Part shown: piece by piece, positions 8,725 to 16,978 of the stretch
Layout of the letters: each line of letters opens with the position of its first letter
How positions within the stretch are numbered: the stretch's first letter is position 1
Source of the DNA: Thermohalobaculum sp050043005
GTDB taxonomy: Bacteria > Pseudomonadota > Alphaproteobacteria > Rhodobacterales > Rhodobacteraceae
DNA length: 64,000 nt
Direction: 5' to 3'
NCBI GenBank assembly: GCA_050043005.1
Contig: JBHJIZ010000026.1
Location: forward strand, 38,273-102,272
Notes under the pieces: generated by a model
Databases searched by the model: none
What the model saw: the letters and a program-made list of their open reading frames with translations, nothing else
Told to the model about the DNA's origin: nothing
Program-made: the position numbers and the translations under genes

Positions 8725-11112
8725 TCACCGTGGGATGACGACCTCCGGCAGCGCGCGTCCCGCCGTCAGGTTCATCGCACTTTCAACGATGGCCTGCGTG
8801 TCGATCCCAAAATGCCGGTAGAGATCATCGATCCGCCCCGTCTGGCCAAAGTGCTCGACGCCCAGCGGCACCGAGCGATGCCCGGCGACCGAACCCAACC
8901 AGCCCAGCGTCGCCGGATGCCCGTCTATCACCGTCACCAGCGTGCAATGCGGAGGCAGGTCGTCCATCATGCGCTCGATCTGAGACTTGGCCGAGGCATC
9001 GCCCCTCTTTCGAGCACGTTGTGCGGCCGTCCACCCAGCCATCAACCGGTCAGCCGACGTGATGGCCATGACACCGACATCCCGGCGCGCCTGTCCGACG
9101 ATGCCCGCCGCTGCGATTGCCTCGGGCGCCACGCAGCCCTGATAGGCGATCACCACATCGCAACCCGGCCCCGGCTTGCGCCACCAGTATGCGCCGTCAA
9201 TAACGCCCTGCCGGAAAGCGTCTCCGCTGCGCATCGCTGGCTGTTCCAAACCCCGGGTCGTCAGGCGCAGATAGACAGACCCGCCGGTTTCGTCCCGCAG
9301 CCAAGTGCGCTCGTCCGGGTCGCCTTCGCCATCGCGCTGCAGGTAATCAAACGCCCACTCCATGATCACGGCCAGTTCGTCCGAATACGCTGGCTCGAAC
9401 GCCGCCAATCCATCCTGGCTCATCCCGATCAGCGGAGAGCCGATGGACTGGTGCGCGCCACCCTCGGGCGCCAGCGTCACGCCCGCAGGCGTACCTGCGA
9501 TGATGAAGCGTGCGTCCTGATAGCAGGCGTAGTTCAACGCATCGAGACCACGCGCCACGAACGGATCGTAGACCGTCCCCACCGGCAACAGGCGCTGCCC
9601 GAACAGCGAATGCGACAGACCCGCCGCCCCCAGCGCCAGAACCAGGTTCATCTCGGCAATGCCGAGTTCCAGATGCTGGCCCTCGGGTGAGAAGCGCCAT
9701 TTCTGCGCCGATGGCACCCGTTCATCCCGGAACGTATCGGAAAGCTCGTTTCGGGCGAAGAGCCCACGCTGATTGACCCAAGCGCCCAGATTGGTCGAGA
9801 CGGTCACATCAGGCGACGTGGTGACGATGCGATCCGCCATCGCGGACTTGCTGCGCGAGATCTCGTGCAGGATCTTGCCGAAGGCCGCCTGCGTTGAGAT
9901 CTCTTCATCGGGCGGCGGGGCAACGATGTCGGCGGGTACCTTTTCCGCAGAATACCGGCGCGTCCCCTCGGCGAAGAACGGAACCTGCCGCAAAAACTGC
10001 TGAACACCATCGACGTCGCCGATTGCGGCCAACGGTTCCCATTCCTGCCCCTCGGCCACGCCCATACGGTTCTGAAACTCAGCCATCTGTGCCTTGGTCA
10101 TCAATCCGGCATGGTTGTCCTTATGCCCAGCCAGCGGCGTCGCCCACCCCTTGATCGTGTAGGCCAGGAACGCCGTCGGTCGATCATGATCGATGGCGGC
10201 AAAGGCCTCGGCCAGCGTCTCGGTGCACTGACCGCCCAGGTTCTCCATCAACGCGGCAAGCTCATCGTCGCCGCGCCGTTCCAGAAGTGCGGTGACGTTG
10301 CCCTGATCGCCGATCTCGTCCATCAGGCGCTTTCGCCATGCCGCCCCACCCTGATAGGTCAGCGCCGAGTAAAGCTGGTTCGGGCAGTGATCGATCCAGT
10401 CGCGCAACGCGGCACCGCCCGGTTCGTCGAACGCGGCCCGCTGCAGGACGCCGTATTTCAGGCGCACGACATCCCAGTCGAAGGCCGAGAAAATCGCCTC
10501 GATCCGCTTCCACAGGCCCTCGCGCACCACCCCGTCGAGCGATTGGCGATTGTAGTCGATGATCCACCAGCAATTGCGCAGATCGTGTTTCCAGCCTTCC
10601 TGCAGGCACTCGTAGATGTTTCCCTCGTCCAATTCGGCATCTCCGACCAAGGCGACCATACGCCCGAGCGGCAGATCCTCACCCCAAGCCTTTGCGGCGA
10701 TGTAATCCTGCACGAGCGACGCAAAGGCGGTGATTGCAACACCCAACCCGACCGAACCGGTGGAGAAATCCACATCGTCCACGTCCTTCGTCCGGCTGGG
10801 ATAGCTTTGTGCGCCGCCGAAGCCGCGAAAGGCTTCTAGCTTTTCGCGCGTCTGGTTGCCCATCAGATACTGCATCGCGTGGAACAACGGCGAGGCATGC
10901 GGCTTCACCGCAACCCGGTCCTGCGGCTTCAAAGCCGAGAAGTACAATGCAGCCATGATTGAAACCATCGACGCGCACGAGGCCTGATGCCCGCCCACTT
11001 TCAGCCCGTCGGGATTGTCCCGCAGATGGTTTGCATTGTGAATCATCCAGCACGACAGCCAGAGCAGACGCTGCTCGATCGTCTTCAGGTGCTTCAGGTG
11101 ATCTTGAGTCAT
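8725..11112 (-). CDS. Transketolase-like thiamine diphosphate enzyme related to pyruvate dehydrogenase E1 (AceE)
   Basis: A 795-residue protein with the thiamine-diphosphate/Mg motif GDAELDEGN (157 onward) ending at N188 in NRQSLDGVV, close to the AceE version. HANHLRDNP and STGSVGLGVA are also E1/transketolase landmarks. It is shorter than typical AceE (about 880 residues), and no E2 or E3 genes are adjacent, so it may act as a stand-alone 2-keto acid or ketose enzyme. It is divergent from an Lrp-family regulator across a 153-base region with two inverted repeats, suggesting regulation by that protein. Many genomes label such genes simply transketolase. Confidence 0.8.
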   Translation of the reverse strand: MTQDHLKHLKTIEQRLLWLSCWMIHNANHLRDNPDGLKVGGHQASCASMVSIMAALYFSALKPQDRVAVKPHASPLFHAMQYLMGNQTREKLEAFRGFGGAQSYPSRTKDVDDVDFSTGSVGLGVAITAFASLVQDYIAAKAWGEDLPLGRMVALVGDAELDEGNIYECLQEGWKHDLRNCWWIIDYNRQSLDGVVREGLWKRIEAIFSAFDWDVVRLKYGVLQRAAFDEPGGAALRDWIDHCPNQLYSALTYQGGAAWRKRLMDEIGDQGNVTALLERRGDDELAALMENLGGQCTETLAEAFAAIDHDRPTAFLAYTIKGWATPLAGHKDNHAGLMTKAQMAEFQNRMGVAEGQEWEPLAAIGDVDGVQQFLRQVPFFAEGTRRYSAEKVPADIVAPPPDEEISTQAAFGKILHEISRSKSAMADRIVTTSPDVTVSTNLGAWVNQRGLFARNELSDTFRDERVPSAQKWRFSPEGQHLELGIAEMNLVLALGAAGLSHSLFGQRLLPVGTVYDPFVARGLDALNYACYQDARFIIAGTPAGVTLAPEGGAHQSIGSPLIGMSQDGLAAFEPAYSDELAVIMEWAFDYLQRDGEGDPDERTWLRDETGGSVYLRLTTRGLEQPAMRSGDAFRQGVIDGAYWWRKPGPGCDVVIAYQGCVAPEAIAAAGIVGQARRDVGVMAITSADRLMAGWTAAQRARKRGDASAKSQIERMMDDLPPHCTLVTVIDGHPATLGWLGSVAGHRSVPLGVEHFGQTGRIDDLYRHFGIDTQAIVESAMNLTAGRALPEVVIPR

Positions 11113-11187
11113 GTCGGCCTCCGCAATGCGGCGCGGAGGCTAACAGCAGCGCACTGGCATGTCTGACTGGAGTCGCATATGCGGAAG

Positions 11188-11227
11188 AACGGATTTGGCA
11201 GAATCCGTTAAGAAAATTAGAAATTTT
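11188..11227. promoter_or_regulatory. Two inverted repeats in a divergent promoter (candidate Lrp-type operator)
   Basis: AACGGATT (11188-11195) and AATCCGTT (11202-11209) form a perfect 8-bp inverted repeat with a 6-base spacer. Immediately after, AAAATT (11213-11218) and AATTTT (11222-11227) form an AT-rich repeat. Both sit between the AceE-like gene and the divergent Lrp gene. Lrp-family proteins commonly bind AT-rich palindromes and control adjacent genes; binding here is inferred. Confidence 0.45.
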
Positions 11228-11265
11228 GCCTGCATCTGCCACGAAAGCAAAGCACGCGAATTGAC

Positions 11266-11739
11266 ATGCCAGACTCTCATTTGAATCTCGATCAGACTGA
11301 TCGTCGGATCCTCCGCTCGCTACAAAAGGACGGGCGGCTGACCATTCAAGAACTCTCCGAACTGGTCGGCCTCAGCCCATCGCCCGTATCGCGCCGCGTC
11401 AGGCTGCTCGAGGAACGCGGGATCCTCACCGGGTATGCCGCATTGATCGACGAGGTGAAACTGGGCTTCGGTGTCTCGGTCTTTGTATCCGTCCAACTCG
11501 ACAAACAGGTCGATCAGGCGCTCGCAACCTTCGAGCAGGCGATGACGGATTTCCCCGAAGTCGTAGATTGCTGGCTGATGACCGGAAACAGGGACTACCT
11601 GTTGCGCGTCGCCACTGCGGATCTGGCGGAATTCGAGACGTTCCTGACCGGGCGCCTTACGCTGGTTCCTGGCGTTGCGAAGATTGAATCCTCGATCCCT
11701 CTCAGACGAGTCAAGTCAGGCATTGCGCGAACGCTTTGA
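11266..11739 (+). CDS. Lrp/AsnC-family transcriptional regulator
   Basis: A 157-residue Lrp/AsnC protein. The start LDQTDRRILRSLQKDGR is typical, with a winged helix at about residues 8-65 (LSELVGLSPSPVSRRVRLLE) and a C-terminal RAM effector domain from about 70 (VSVFVSVQL ... VVDCWLMTGNRDYLLRV). Family members sense amino acids. It is divergent from the AceE-like gene, so that enzyme and itself are the likely targets. No strong ribosome site precedes the ATG. Confidence 0.9.
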   Translation: MPDSHLNLDQTDRRILRSLQKDGRLTIQELSELVGLSPSPVSRRVRLLEERGILTGYAALIDEVKLGFGVSVFVSVQLDKQVDQALATFEQAMTDFPEVVDCWLMTGNRDYLLRVATADLAEFETFLTGRLTLVPGVAKIESSIPLRRVKSGIARTL

Positions 11740-11747
11740 CGCCGCAT

Positions 11748-12470
11748 TCAGGCTCCCGGGTACTGATCGGGGCGGCGCGGCGGTTTCAGCATGTTTAGCA
11801 GTCCGGTCGGCACGGCCATCATGGCGCGTCCCAGCGGATTGTTCTGGATCTGCGCCTTGGTCTTTTCGAACTGCATGACGCCTTCGATCCGACGGTCCAG
11901 AAACGCCCAAGTCGCGTGCAGTTCCGGATCCTGGTCGCCCAGCCAGTAGAGAACGGTCGCCGACATCACGCCGCTGAGGATCGCACGCTTCGTGTACCAG
12001 TTGTAATCGTCCGCGGTATCGCCGCAGGCATCCCAGATCAGGTCTGCCGTGCGCCACATCGCCCGCGCACCCTCGGGGGCATACATCGGTAACGCCAACA
12101 GCGAAGCCGCGCGGCGAACGGCCTCCCGTTCATCGGCGATCACCTCGATGCGCTTTCGCACACAGTGTGTGATGCGATCGCGGATGCGCATGGTGCCGAG
12201 ATCACTGGTGGCGAGCGCCTCGGACAGCCTTTGGTCACCCAGCTTGTGGAAACCGAGTGCCAAATCGACACCGCCGCGCGGAAACAGGCGTTTGGCCTCG
12301 TATTGGTCAATGCCGGTGTCTTGGCCAGCGGCCCGCAGAGCGTCGTTCGACCAGCCATCGAAGGCGACATGCGGCAGGGCCGCTTCGATCAGTGTCACCT
12401 GCTCGGCGGTCAGCGGCATGTTCCTGTCGGTCGGTCCGCGCATTTGCGTCTCCATTTCTACCCGGTCCAT
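11748..12470 (-). CDS. COQ9-family ubiquinone biosynthesis protein
   Basis: A 240-residue protein with an N-terminal TetR-like helical region (residues about 15-70, HVAFDGWSNDALRAAG and RLFPRGGVDLALGF) and the C-terminal COQ9 region with DYNWYTKRAIL and a lipid-binding helix rich in Leu/Ala. COQ9 binds lipids and helps present ubiquinone precursors to COQ7. It is convergent with the Lrp gene and divergent from rpsU, with only 76 bases between. Start chosen as the most upstream ATG; later methionines are possible. Confidence 0.88.
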   Translation of the reverse strand: MDRVEMETQMRGPTDRNMPLTAEQVTLIEAALPHVAFDGWSNDALRAAGQDTGIDQYEAKRLFPRGGVDLALGFHKLGDQRLSEALATSDLGTMRIRDRITHCVRKRIEVIADEREAVRRAASLLALPMYAPEGARAMWRTADLIWDACGDTADDYNWYTKRAILSGVMSATVLYWLGDQDPELHATWAFLDRRIEGVMQFEKTKAQIQNNPLGRAMMAVPTGLLNMLKPPRRPDQYPGA

Positions 12471-12546
12471 CTGGACACCTCGGATACCTTACCCTATATA
12501 GCGCGCTCTTTCGAAACCTCGAAATCACGGAAAGGTGGTGACGTAA

Positions 12547-12753
12547 GTGCAGGTACTGGTACGCGACAACAATGTTGATCAGGCGCTCCGGGCACTCAAG
12601 AAGAAGATGCAGCGCGAAGGTGTTTTCCGCGAGATGAAGTTGCGGCAAGCCTATGAAAAACCTTCGGAAAAGCGTGCGCGCGAAAAGGCGGAAGCGATCC
12701 GCCGGGCACGCAAGCTGGCGCGCAAGAAAGCGCAACGCGAAGGTCTTCTCTGA
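12547..12753 (+). CDS. rpsU: 30S ribosomal protein S21
   Basis: A 68-residue protein with the S21 signature VLVRDNNVDQALRALKKK and a basic arginine/lysine-rich C-terminal half. S21 binds the 30S platform near the anti-Shine-Dalgarno region and aids initiation. The start is GTG: the preceding GGTGGTG is the best ribosome site, and the first residues after it match S21 exactly. Followed by a strong intrinsic terminator, so it appears to be transcribed alone. Confidence 0.96.
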   Translation: MQVLVRDNNVDQALRALKKKMQREGVFREMKLRQAYEKPSEKRAREKAEAIRRARKLARKKAQREGLL

Positions 12754-12802
12754 GACACCTGGAACCGCGTTCGGCTGAGTCGTCCGGATGCACTGTCTAC
12801 CC

Positions 12803-12837
12803 AACCCCCGCAGCGCACGTTGCGGGGGTTTTATTGT
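12803..12837 (+). terminator. Intrinsic terminator after rpsU
   Basis: AACCCCCGCA (12803-12812) and TGCGGGGGTT (12821-12830) form a perfect 10-bp GC-rich stem with an 8-base loop, followed by TTATTGTTT. It lies 50 bases after rpsU and just before the end of the convergent kynU, so it may also stop the opposite transcript. Confidence 0.85.
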
Positions 12838-12844
12838 TTGGAAG

Positions 12845-14071
12845 TCAGGTGACCTTGGCCCGGGTCAGGAACCGGGGCTGGTCCCAGCGGCGCTCCGACA
12901 GGATCACCGACAAGCGCCTGGCGGCCTCCCGAACCTCGTCTTCGGTGTTGTAAAGCGGCGCGAACCCGAAGCGGAGCAGATCGGGCGCGCGGAAATCCCC
13001 GATGACATTCTCGGCAATCAGCGCCTGCATCGTGGCGTAACCTCGATCCTTACCGTCCAGATCCGGCAGATGGAACGAGACCTGGCTGCCACGCAAAGCT
13101 CCATCGCGCGGCGTTGCGAGTTCCAGCCCGAAGCCGGAGCACTGCCGTTCGACTTCCGCTATGAAAAGATCTGCCAAGGCAATCGATTGTGCCCGAATGG
13201 CGGAAAGAGCTAGATCGTCCCAAAGATCCAGCGCCGCATCGAGCGCAACCATGGACAAGATCGGCGGCGTCCCGACACGCATCCGGTCGACCCCTTGGGC
13301 GGGCCTGAAATCCAGGTCGAACGCAAATGGCGCTTCATGGCCCATCCATCCGCCCAACGCGGGCGCGATGCGGTCGGCGTGATCGGGGCGGACATAAAGG
13401 AATGCGGGGGCACCCGGGCCGCCATTCAGGTACTTGTACCCGCACCCGACCGCGAAATCCGCACGGCAGCCTTGCAGATCCACCGGCAGCGCTCCTGCCG
13501 AATGGGCAAGATCCCAGATCACCAATGCACCGGCGTCATGCGCCTTTGCCGTGATCGCTGCCATGTCGTGCAGCCGCCCTGTCCGATAATCGACCTGGGT
13601 CAGCATTACGACCGCAACAGTTTCATCGATGGTCTCCAGGACTGTATCCGGTGCCACGATCTTCAGATCGTCTGGCGAACGCATCGCGCCGAGCAGACCC
13701 TGAGCCACGTACAAATCCGTCGGGAAGTTCCCCATGTCGGACAGCACGACGCGCCGACCAGACAGCGACAGAGCGGCCGACAAGACCTTGAACAGGTTCA
13801 CGCTGGTCGAATCGCACGCCATGACCGAGCCCGGCTCCGCCCCGATCAGCCGCGCAATCCGGTCTCCGATCCGCGATGGCAGATCGATCCAGCCAGCAGC
13901 GTTCCATCCCCGGATCAGCATCTTTCCCCAATGGTCCGAGACAGCTTCGGCAACCCGGGCTTTCGCGGCCACCGGCAGCGGACCCAGCGAGTTGCCATCC
14001 AGATAGATCACGCCGTCGGGCAAATCGAACAGGCGGCGTTGCGGTAGTGAGGTCATGGCATGTCTCGACAC
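12845..14071 (-). CDS. kynU: Kynureninase
   Basis: A 408-residue pyridoxal-phosphate enzyme that splits kynurenine to anthranilate and alanine. The PLP lysine is K213 in CGYKYLNGG, with D187 in WDLAHS pairing to the cofactor ring nitrogen; GNSLGPLP at about residue 26 and RGWN near 54 are also family features. Length matches bacterial kynureninases. No other kyn genes (kynA, kynB) lie in the window. An ATG five codons downstream (14056, MTSLPQ) is an alternative start. The downstream genes on the same strand are an alpha/beta hydrolase (upstream in transcription) and gloB, possibly co-transcribed. Confidence 0.92.
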   Translation of the reverse strand: MSRHAMTSLPQRRLFDLPDGVIYLDGNSLGPLPVAAKARVAEAVSDHWGKMLIRGWNAAGWIDLPSRIGDRIARLIGAEPGSVMACDSTSVNLFKVLSAALSLSGRRVVLSDMGNFPTDLYVAQGLLGAMRSPDDLKIVAPDTVLETIDETVAVVMLTQVDYRTGRLHDMAAITAKAHDAGALVIWDLAHSAGALPVDLQGCRADFAVGCGYKYLNGGPGAPAFLYVRPDHADRIAPALGGWMGHEAPFAFDLDFRPAQGVDRMRVGTPPILSMVALDAALDLWDDLALSAIRAQSIALADLFIAEVERQCSGFGLELATPRDGALRGSQVSFHLPDLDGKDRGYATMQALIAENVIGDFRAPDLLRFGFAPLYNTEDEVREAARRLSVILSERRWDQPRFLTRAKVT

Positions 14072-14077
14072 TTGGTT

Positions 14078-14899
14078 TCAGGACAGTGCGTCAAGAAACT
14101 TGATCGCATGGATCCCTGCGCCGAACAGGCGCAGATCGTTGTGATTGCCCTCCGGATAGGCATGGAATGCCTTGGGGCCAATGGCGGCTTCATAGAGCTT
14201 TCGACCTTGCTCGAAGGGGATGATCTCGTCATCGACGCCGTGCTGTATCAGCAGCGGAGTATTGATGCTCCCGATAACATCGATTGTTTCCCATCGCTGG
14301 TCCGGCAGGATGAGGCAAGCGGGCACCAGCGGATAGCGATACTCCGCAGCCTCGCACAGCCGCGAAAACGGAGCTTCCAGAAGCAGCGCCTTCGATGACC
14401 TTTGTGCCGCGACCTGGGCGGCGACCGCTGCCCCCAGACTGACGCCAGCAATCACGGGCGGCAAGGGCGCATTGTCGAGCAGTGTCGGCAACGCATCGTA
14501 GAGACGAACGCCGTCAGAGATGATGTCGTCCTGGTCGGGAACACCCGCACCGCCACCCGCGCCGCGATAGTTCATGGCTACGATGCCGAACCCGGCCAGT
14601 GCATACTCGGCCAGTTTCGGCGCGGTCGCGGGCAACGATCCGGAGTTGCCCGTGAAGTACAGGACCACCGGTCGGTCCGGCCGAGGTGGATCTACCCAGG
14701 CCAGGATCTCGATGCCGGCTTCGGCCTCGATCCGCGCGACACTGGCACCCGGTACGCCCGAGACCTGTTCCGCCGACGGCCAATCTTCGAACGGATAGAT
14801 CAGCGAATAGCGTTGAACGAGCAAGGCAACACATACGATCACCCAGGCTGCCAGCGCCAGCACCGCGAAGGCCAGAATGATGCCATTCAGGAGGCGCAA
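14078..14899 (-). CDS. Membrane-anchored alpha/beta hydrolase (BEM46-like)
   Basis: A 273-residue protein with one N-terminal transmembrane helix (about residues 5-27) and an alpha/beta-hydrolase domain. Features are FTGNSGS (oxyanion region), a GVSLG nucleophile elbow, an acidic residue in HGVDDEI and a histidine in PEGNHNDL, giving a plausible Ser-Asp-His triad. The architecture fits BEM46/FrsA-like serine hydrolases anchored at the inner membrane. The gene lies 10 bases from gloB on one side and 6 bases from kynU on the other, all on the minus strand, suggesting an operon. The substrate is unknown. Confidence 0.82.
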   Translation of the reverse strand: MRLLNGIILAFAVLALAAWVIVCVALLVQRYSLIYPFEDWPSAEQVSGVPGASVARIEAEAGIEILAWVDPPRPDRPVVLYFTGNSGSLPATAPKLAEYALAGFGIVAMNYRGAGGGAGVPDQDDIISDGVRLYDALPTLLDNAPLPPVIAGVSLGAAVAAQVAAQRSSKALLLEAPFSRLCEAAEYRYPLVPACLILPDQRWETIDVIGSINTPLLIQHGVDDEIIPFEQGRKLYEAAIGPKAFHAYPEGNHNDLRLFGAGIHAIKFLDALS

Positions 14900-14908
14900 C
14901 CGCAGTGC

Positions 14909-15682
14909 CTAGAAGCTGTCCTTGCGTCGACGGACCTCGGCAAAGGTGCTGGCATCATCAGCGCCCGCCAATCCAACCGACGCCTTCACCGACAACTCAA
15001 TCGCGCGCAGGAACGGGTTAGTGGCCTTCTCCTCGGCCATGCTGACCGGCACGATGAACTCGCCCGCGGCGTCCGCTGCCTTGATCGATTCGATCCGGTC
15101 CAGCAGCGCCTGATTGTCGGGCTCGATCGACAGCGCGAAGCGTCCGTTCGCCTGCCCGTAATTGTGACCGGAGTAGATCATCATGTCGTCCGGCATGCCC
15201 AGGAACTTGGACAGGCTCTCCCACATCATCGCGTGGGTGCCCTCGAACACGCGCCCGCAGCCCAGCGCCATCAGACTGTCCGCCGTGAACGCGGCCTTGT
15301 CGTCGTCCATGATGAATGCAATGTGCCCGATCGTGTGACCGGATACGTCTATGACCCGCGCCGTGCTCTCACCCAGTGTCACGGTCTCGCCCTCGGATAA
15401 TTCCTTGTCCAATGCAGGCAGCCGCGCCCGGTCCTTGGCGTGACCGACGACCTTGGCGCCATACTTCGCAACCAGATCCGGAACGCCTTCGGTATGGTCG
15501 CCGTGGTGATGCGTGATCCAGATCTGGTCCAGGCCCCAACCGCGTGCCTCCAGCGCGTCAACGATGGGATCAACCGATGGCGCGTCGATCAAAGCCGTCT
15601 CGCCGGATCCCTGATCATGGACGAGATAAGCATAGTTGTCCGACCGGCATGGAACGGTGACGATTTCGACGGGCATGGGCAT
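14909..15682 (-). CDS. gloB: Hydroxyacylglutathione hydrolase (glyoxalase II)
   Basis: A 257-residue metallo-beta-lactamase protein with the glyoxalase II motif THHHGDH (H58, H60, D62, H63), a second metal region in DVSGHTIGH and the C-terminal glutathione-binding region YSGHNYGQANGRFAL. It hydrolyses S-lactoylglutathione to lactate and glutathione. It is divergent from a methyltransferase gene, a pairing common in Rhodobacteraceae. The ATG is followed by MPVEIV; an inner ATG two codons later is equally possible. Confidence 0.93.
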   Translation of the reverse strand: MPMPVEIVTVPCRSDNYAYLVHDQGSGETALIDAPSVDPIVDALEARGWGLDQIWITHHHGDHTEGVPDLVAKYGAKVVGHAKDRARLPALDKELSEGETVTLGESTARVIDVSGHTIGHIAFIMDDDKAAFTADSLMALGCGRVFEGTHAMMWESLSKFLGMPDDMMIYSGHNYGQANGRFALSIEPDNQALLDRIESIKAADAAGEFIVPVSMAEEKATNPFLRAIELSVKASVGLAGADDASTFAEVRRRKDSF

Positions 15683-15746
15683 TTCTCCGGTGTTGGGTTA
15701 GTGTGATCCTGTCCGATCAGGCGGACGGTTGCAATGCGGGCCAAGA

Positions 15747-16508
15747 ATGCATCTGGATGTCGTTGAACTCCGGCGGTTCTACACCTCGACCCAACTGGGT
15801 CAGCTGGCGCAGCGCGCGATCCGCGAGCAACTTCGGGACCTGTGGCCGAACGTCAAAGGGCAGTCGGTTGTCGGCTTCGGGTATGCCGCGCCGTTCCTGC
15901 GTCCGTTCATGGCCGATGCGACACGCACGCTCTGCCTGATGCCGTCGCAACAGGGTGTTTGTGCATGGCCGGGTGAGGGACCGAACCTGAGCGCACTGGT
16001 CGAGGAAACGCTGTGGCCCTTGCCGGGGGGCTTCGCCGACCGGCTGATCGTCGCCCATGGGCTGGAAACGTGCGAGCGGCCTGCCGCACTTCTGGACGAG
16101 ATCTGGCGCGTTCTGGCACCGGGCGGGCGCGTTGTGTTCATCGTTCCGAACCGCACAAGCATGTGGGCCCGGCGCGAAGGTACTCCCTTCAGCGTCGGTC
16201 GGCCTTACTCCTACCGTCAGCTTGAAGATGCCATTTCAGCCCAGCGGTTTACGCCGGTTCGGCATGCGGCGGCGCTGTATCATCCGCCAAGCCATCGTCG
16301 CTTCTGGATTCGCTCTGCCCCGACGATCGAGCGTTTGGGCCAACGTCTGGACGCGCGACGCCTCGCGGGTCTCGTGATGCTCGAGGCCGAGAAGCGCGTC
16401 TACATCACGCCACAGTCCGGATCCCGCGTCAGCGCGCGGGAGCCTATCCGTGTTTTGACAGGTCTCGGCGCGCCCGCGCCGAAGCCGGCCGGGCGCTCGT
16501 CGGACTGA
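15747..16508 (+). CDS. Class I SAM-dependent methyltransferase
   Basis: A 253-residue protein with a methyltransferase fold: the SAM-binding strand reads VVGFGYAAPFL, and the post-motif strand IWRVLAPGGRVVFIVPNRTSMWA is typical of the family. It is divergent from gloB. I use the ATG at 15747 (MHLDVVELRRFY) rather than a TTG 18 bases upstream; GGGCCAAG precedes it. The substrate cannot be told from sequence. Confidence 0.85.
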   Translation: MHLDVVELRRFYTSTQLGQLAQRAIREQLRDLWPNVKGQSVVGFGYAAPFLRPFMADATRTLCLMPSQQGVCAWPGEGPNLSALVEETLWPLPGGFADRLIVAHGLETCERPAALLDEIWRVLAPGGRVVFIVPNRTSMWARREGTPFSVGRPYSYRQLEDAISAQRFTPVRHAAALYHPPSHRRFWIRSAPTIERLGQRLDARRLAGLVMLEAEKRVYITPQSGSRVSAREPIRVLTGLGAPAPKPAGRSSD

Positions 16509-16519
16509 TCGCTTCCGGA

Positions 16520-16729
16520 TCAATCCTGACCTGTCAGCCAAGGCCACGCAAATGTGTCCAGGGCCACGAGTGCAGCAGCAACGCCCGCCACAGCCAAAAT
16601 TTCGGAATAGTAGTCTCTTGCGGCCTCGACCTGCTCCACAACGCTTGCCCATGCATCCGCAGGCAATGCGAAAGCCGATGCTGCAAGCAGCGTGAAGACT
16701 GTCGTTCGGATCATCAGTGTACGTGTCAT
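16520..16729 (-). CDS. Small exported or membrane protein, unknown
   Basis: A 69-residue protein with an N-terminal signal sequence (hydrophobic residues about 8-22, ALPADAWA cleavage-like region) and a second hydrophobic stretch at about 44-62. I do not recognise it. It is convergent with the methyltransferase gene and preceded by an AT-rich region. The small size makes the call tentative, but signal-like composition and a clean start support it. Confidence 0.55.
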   Translation of the reverse strand: MTRTLMIRTTVFTLLAASAFALPADAWASVVEQVEAARDYYSEILAVAGVAAALVALDTFAWPWLTGQD

Positions 16730-16744
16730 GTGCCCTTCCCCGAG

Positions 16745-16850
16745 TTCGGTTGCTAACTGTCATTTTGATATCCAGTCTACATATAAATGTCAAATTAAAT
16801 TTTATTTTGATATTTAATTATATTCTATGAATTATTCCAATGCCTTAATC
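16745..16850. other. AT-rich intergenic segment
   Basis: This stretch is far richer in A and T than its surroundings and repeats ATTTTGATAT twice (near 16761 and 16803). It lies between two divergent genes, so it probably contains their promoters and may be a site for an AT-binding nucleoid protein. No gene is seen. Confidence 0.4.
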
Positions 16851-16978
16851 GATTCTCGCCCCCTGAAGCGGCATACACCCGAGCCAAGGTTGCGAAGAAA
16901 ATCGATTCGATTCCGTTTGCGGGCAGAGATCGTTCCGGCGAAGCTGAAACGACCGAAGCAGTGCAAGACGGGGGCAAC

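Noticed and set aside
7813..9690. Long plus-strand open frame across the LysR and AceE-like genes
   Set aside because: It lies antisense to two well-supported genes and has shadow-type Arg/Gln-rich composition.
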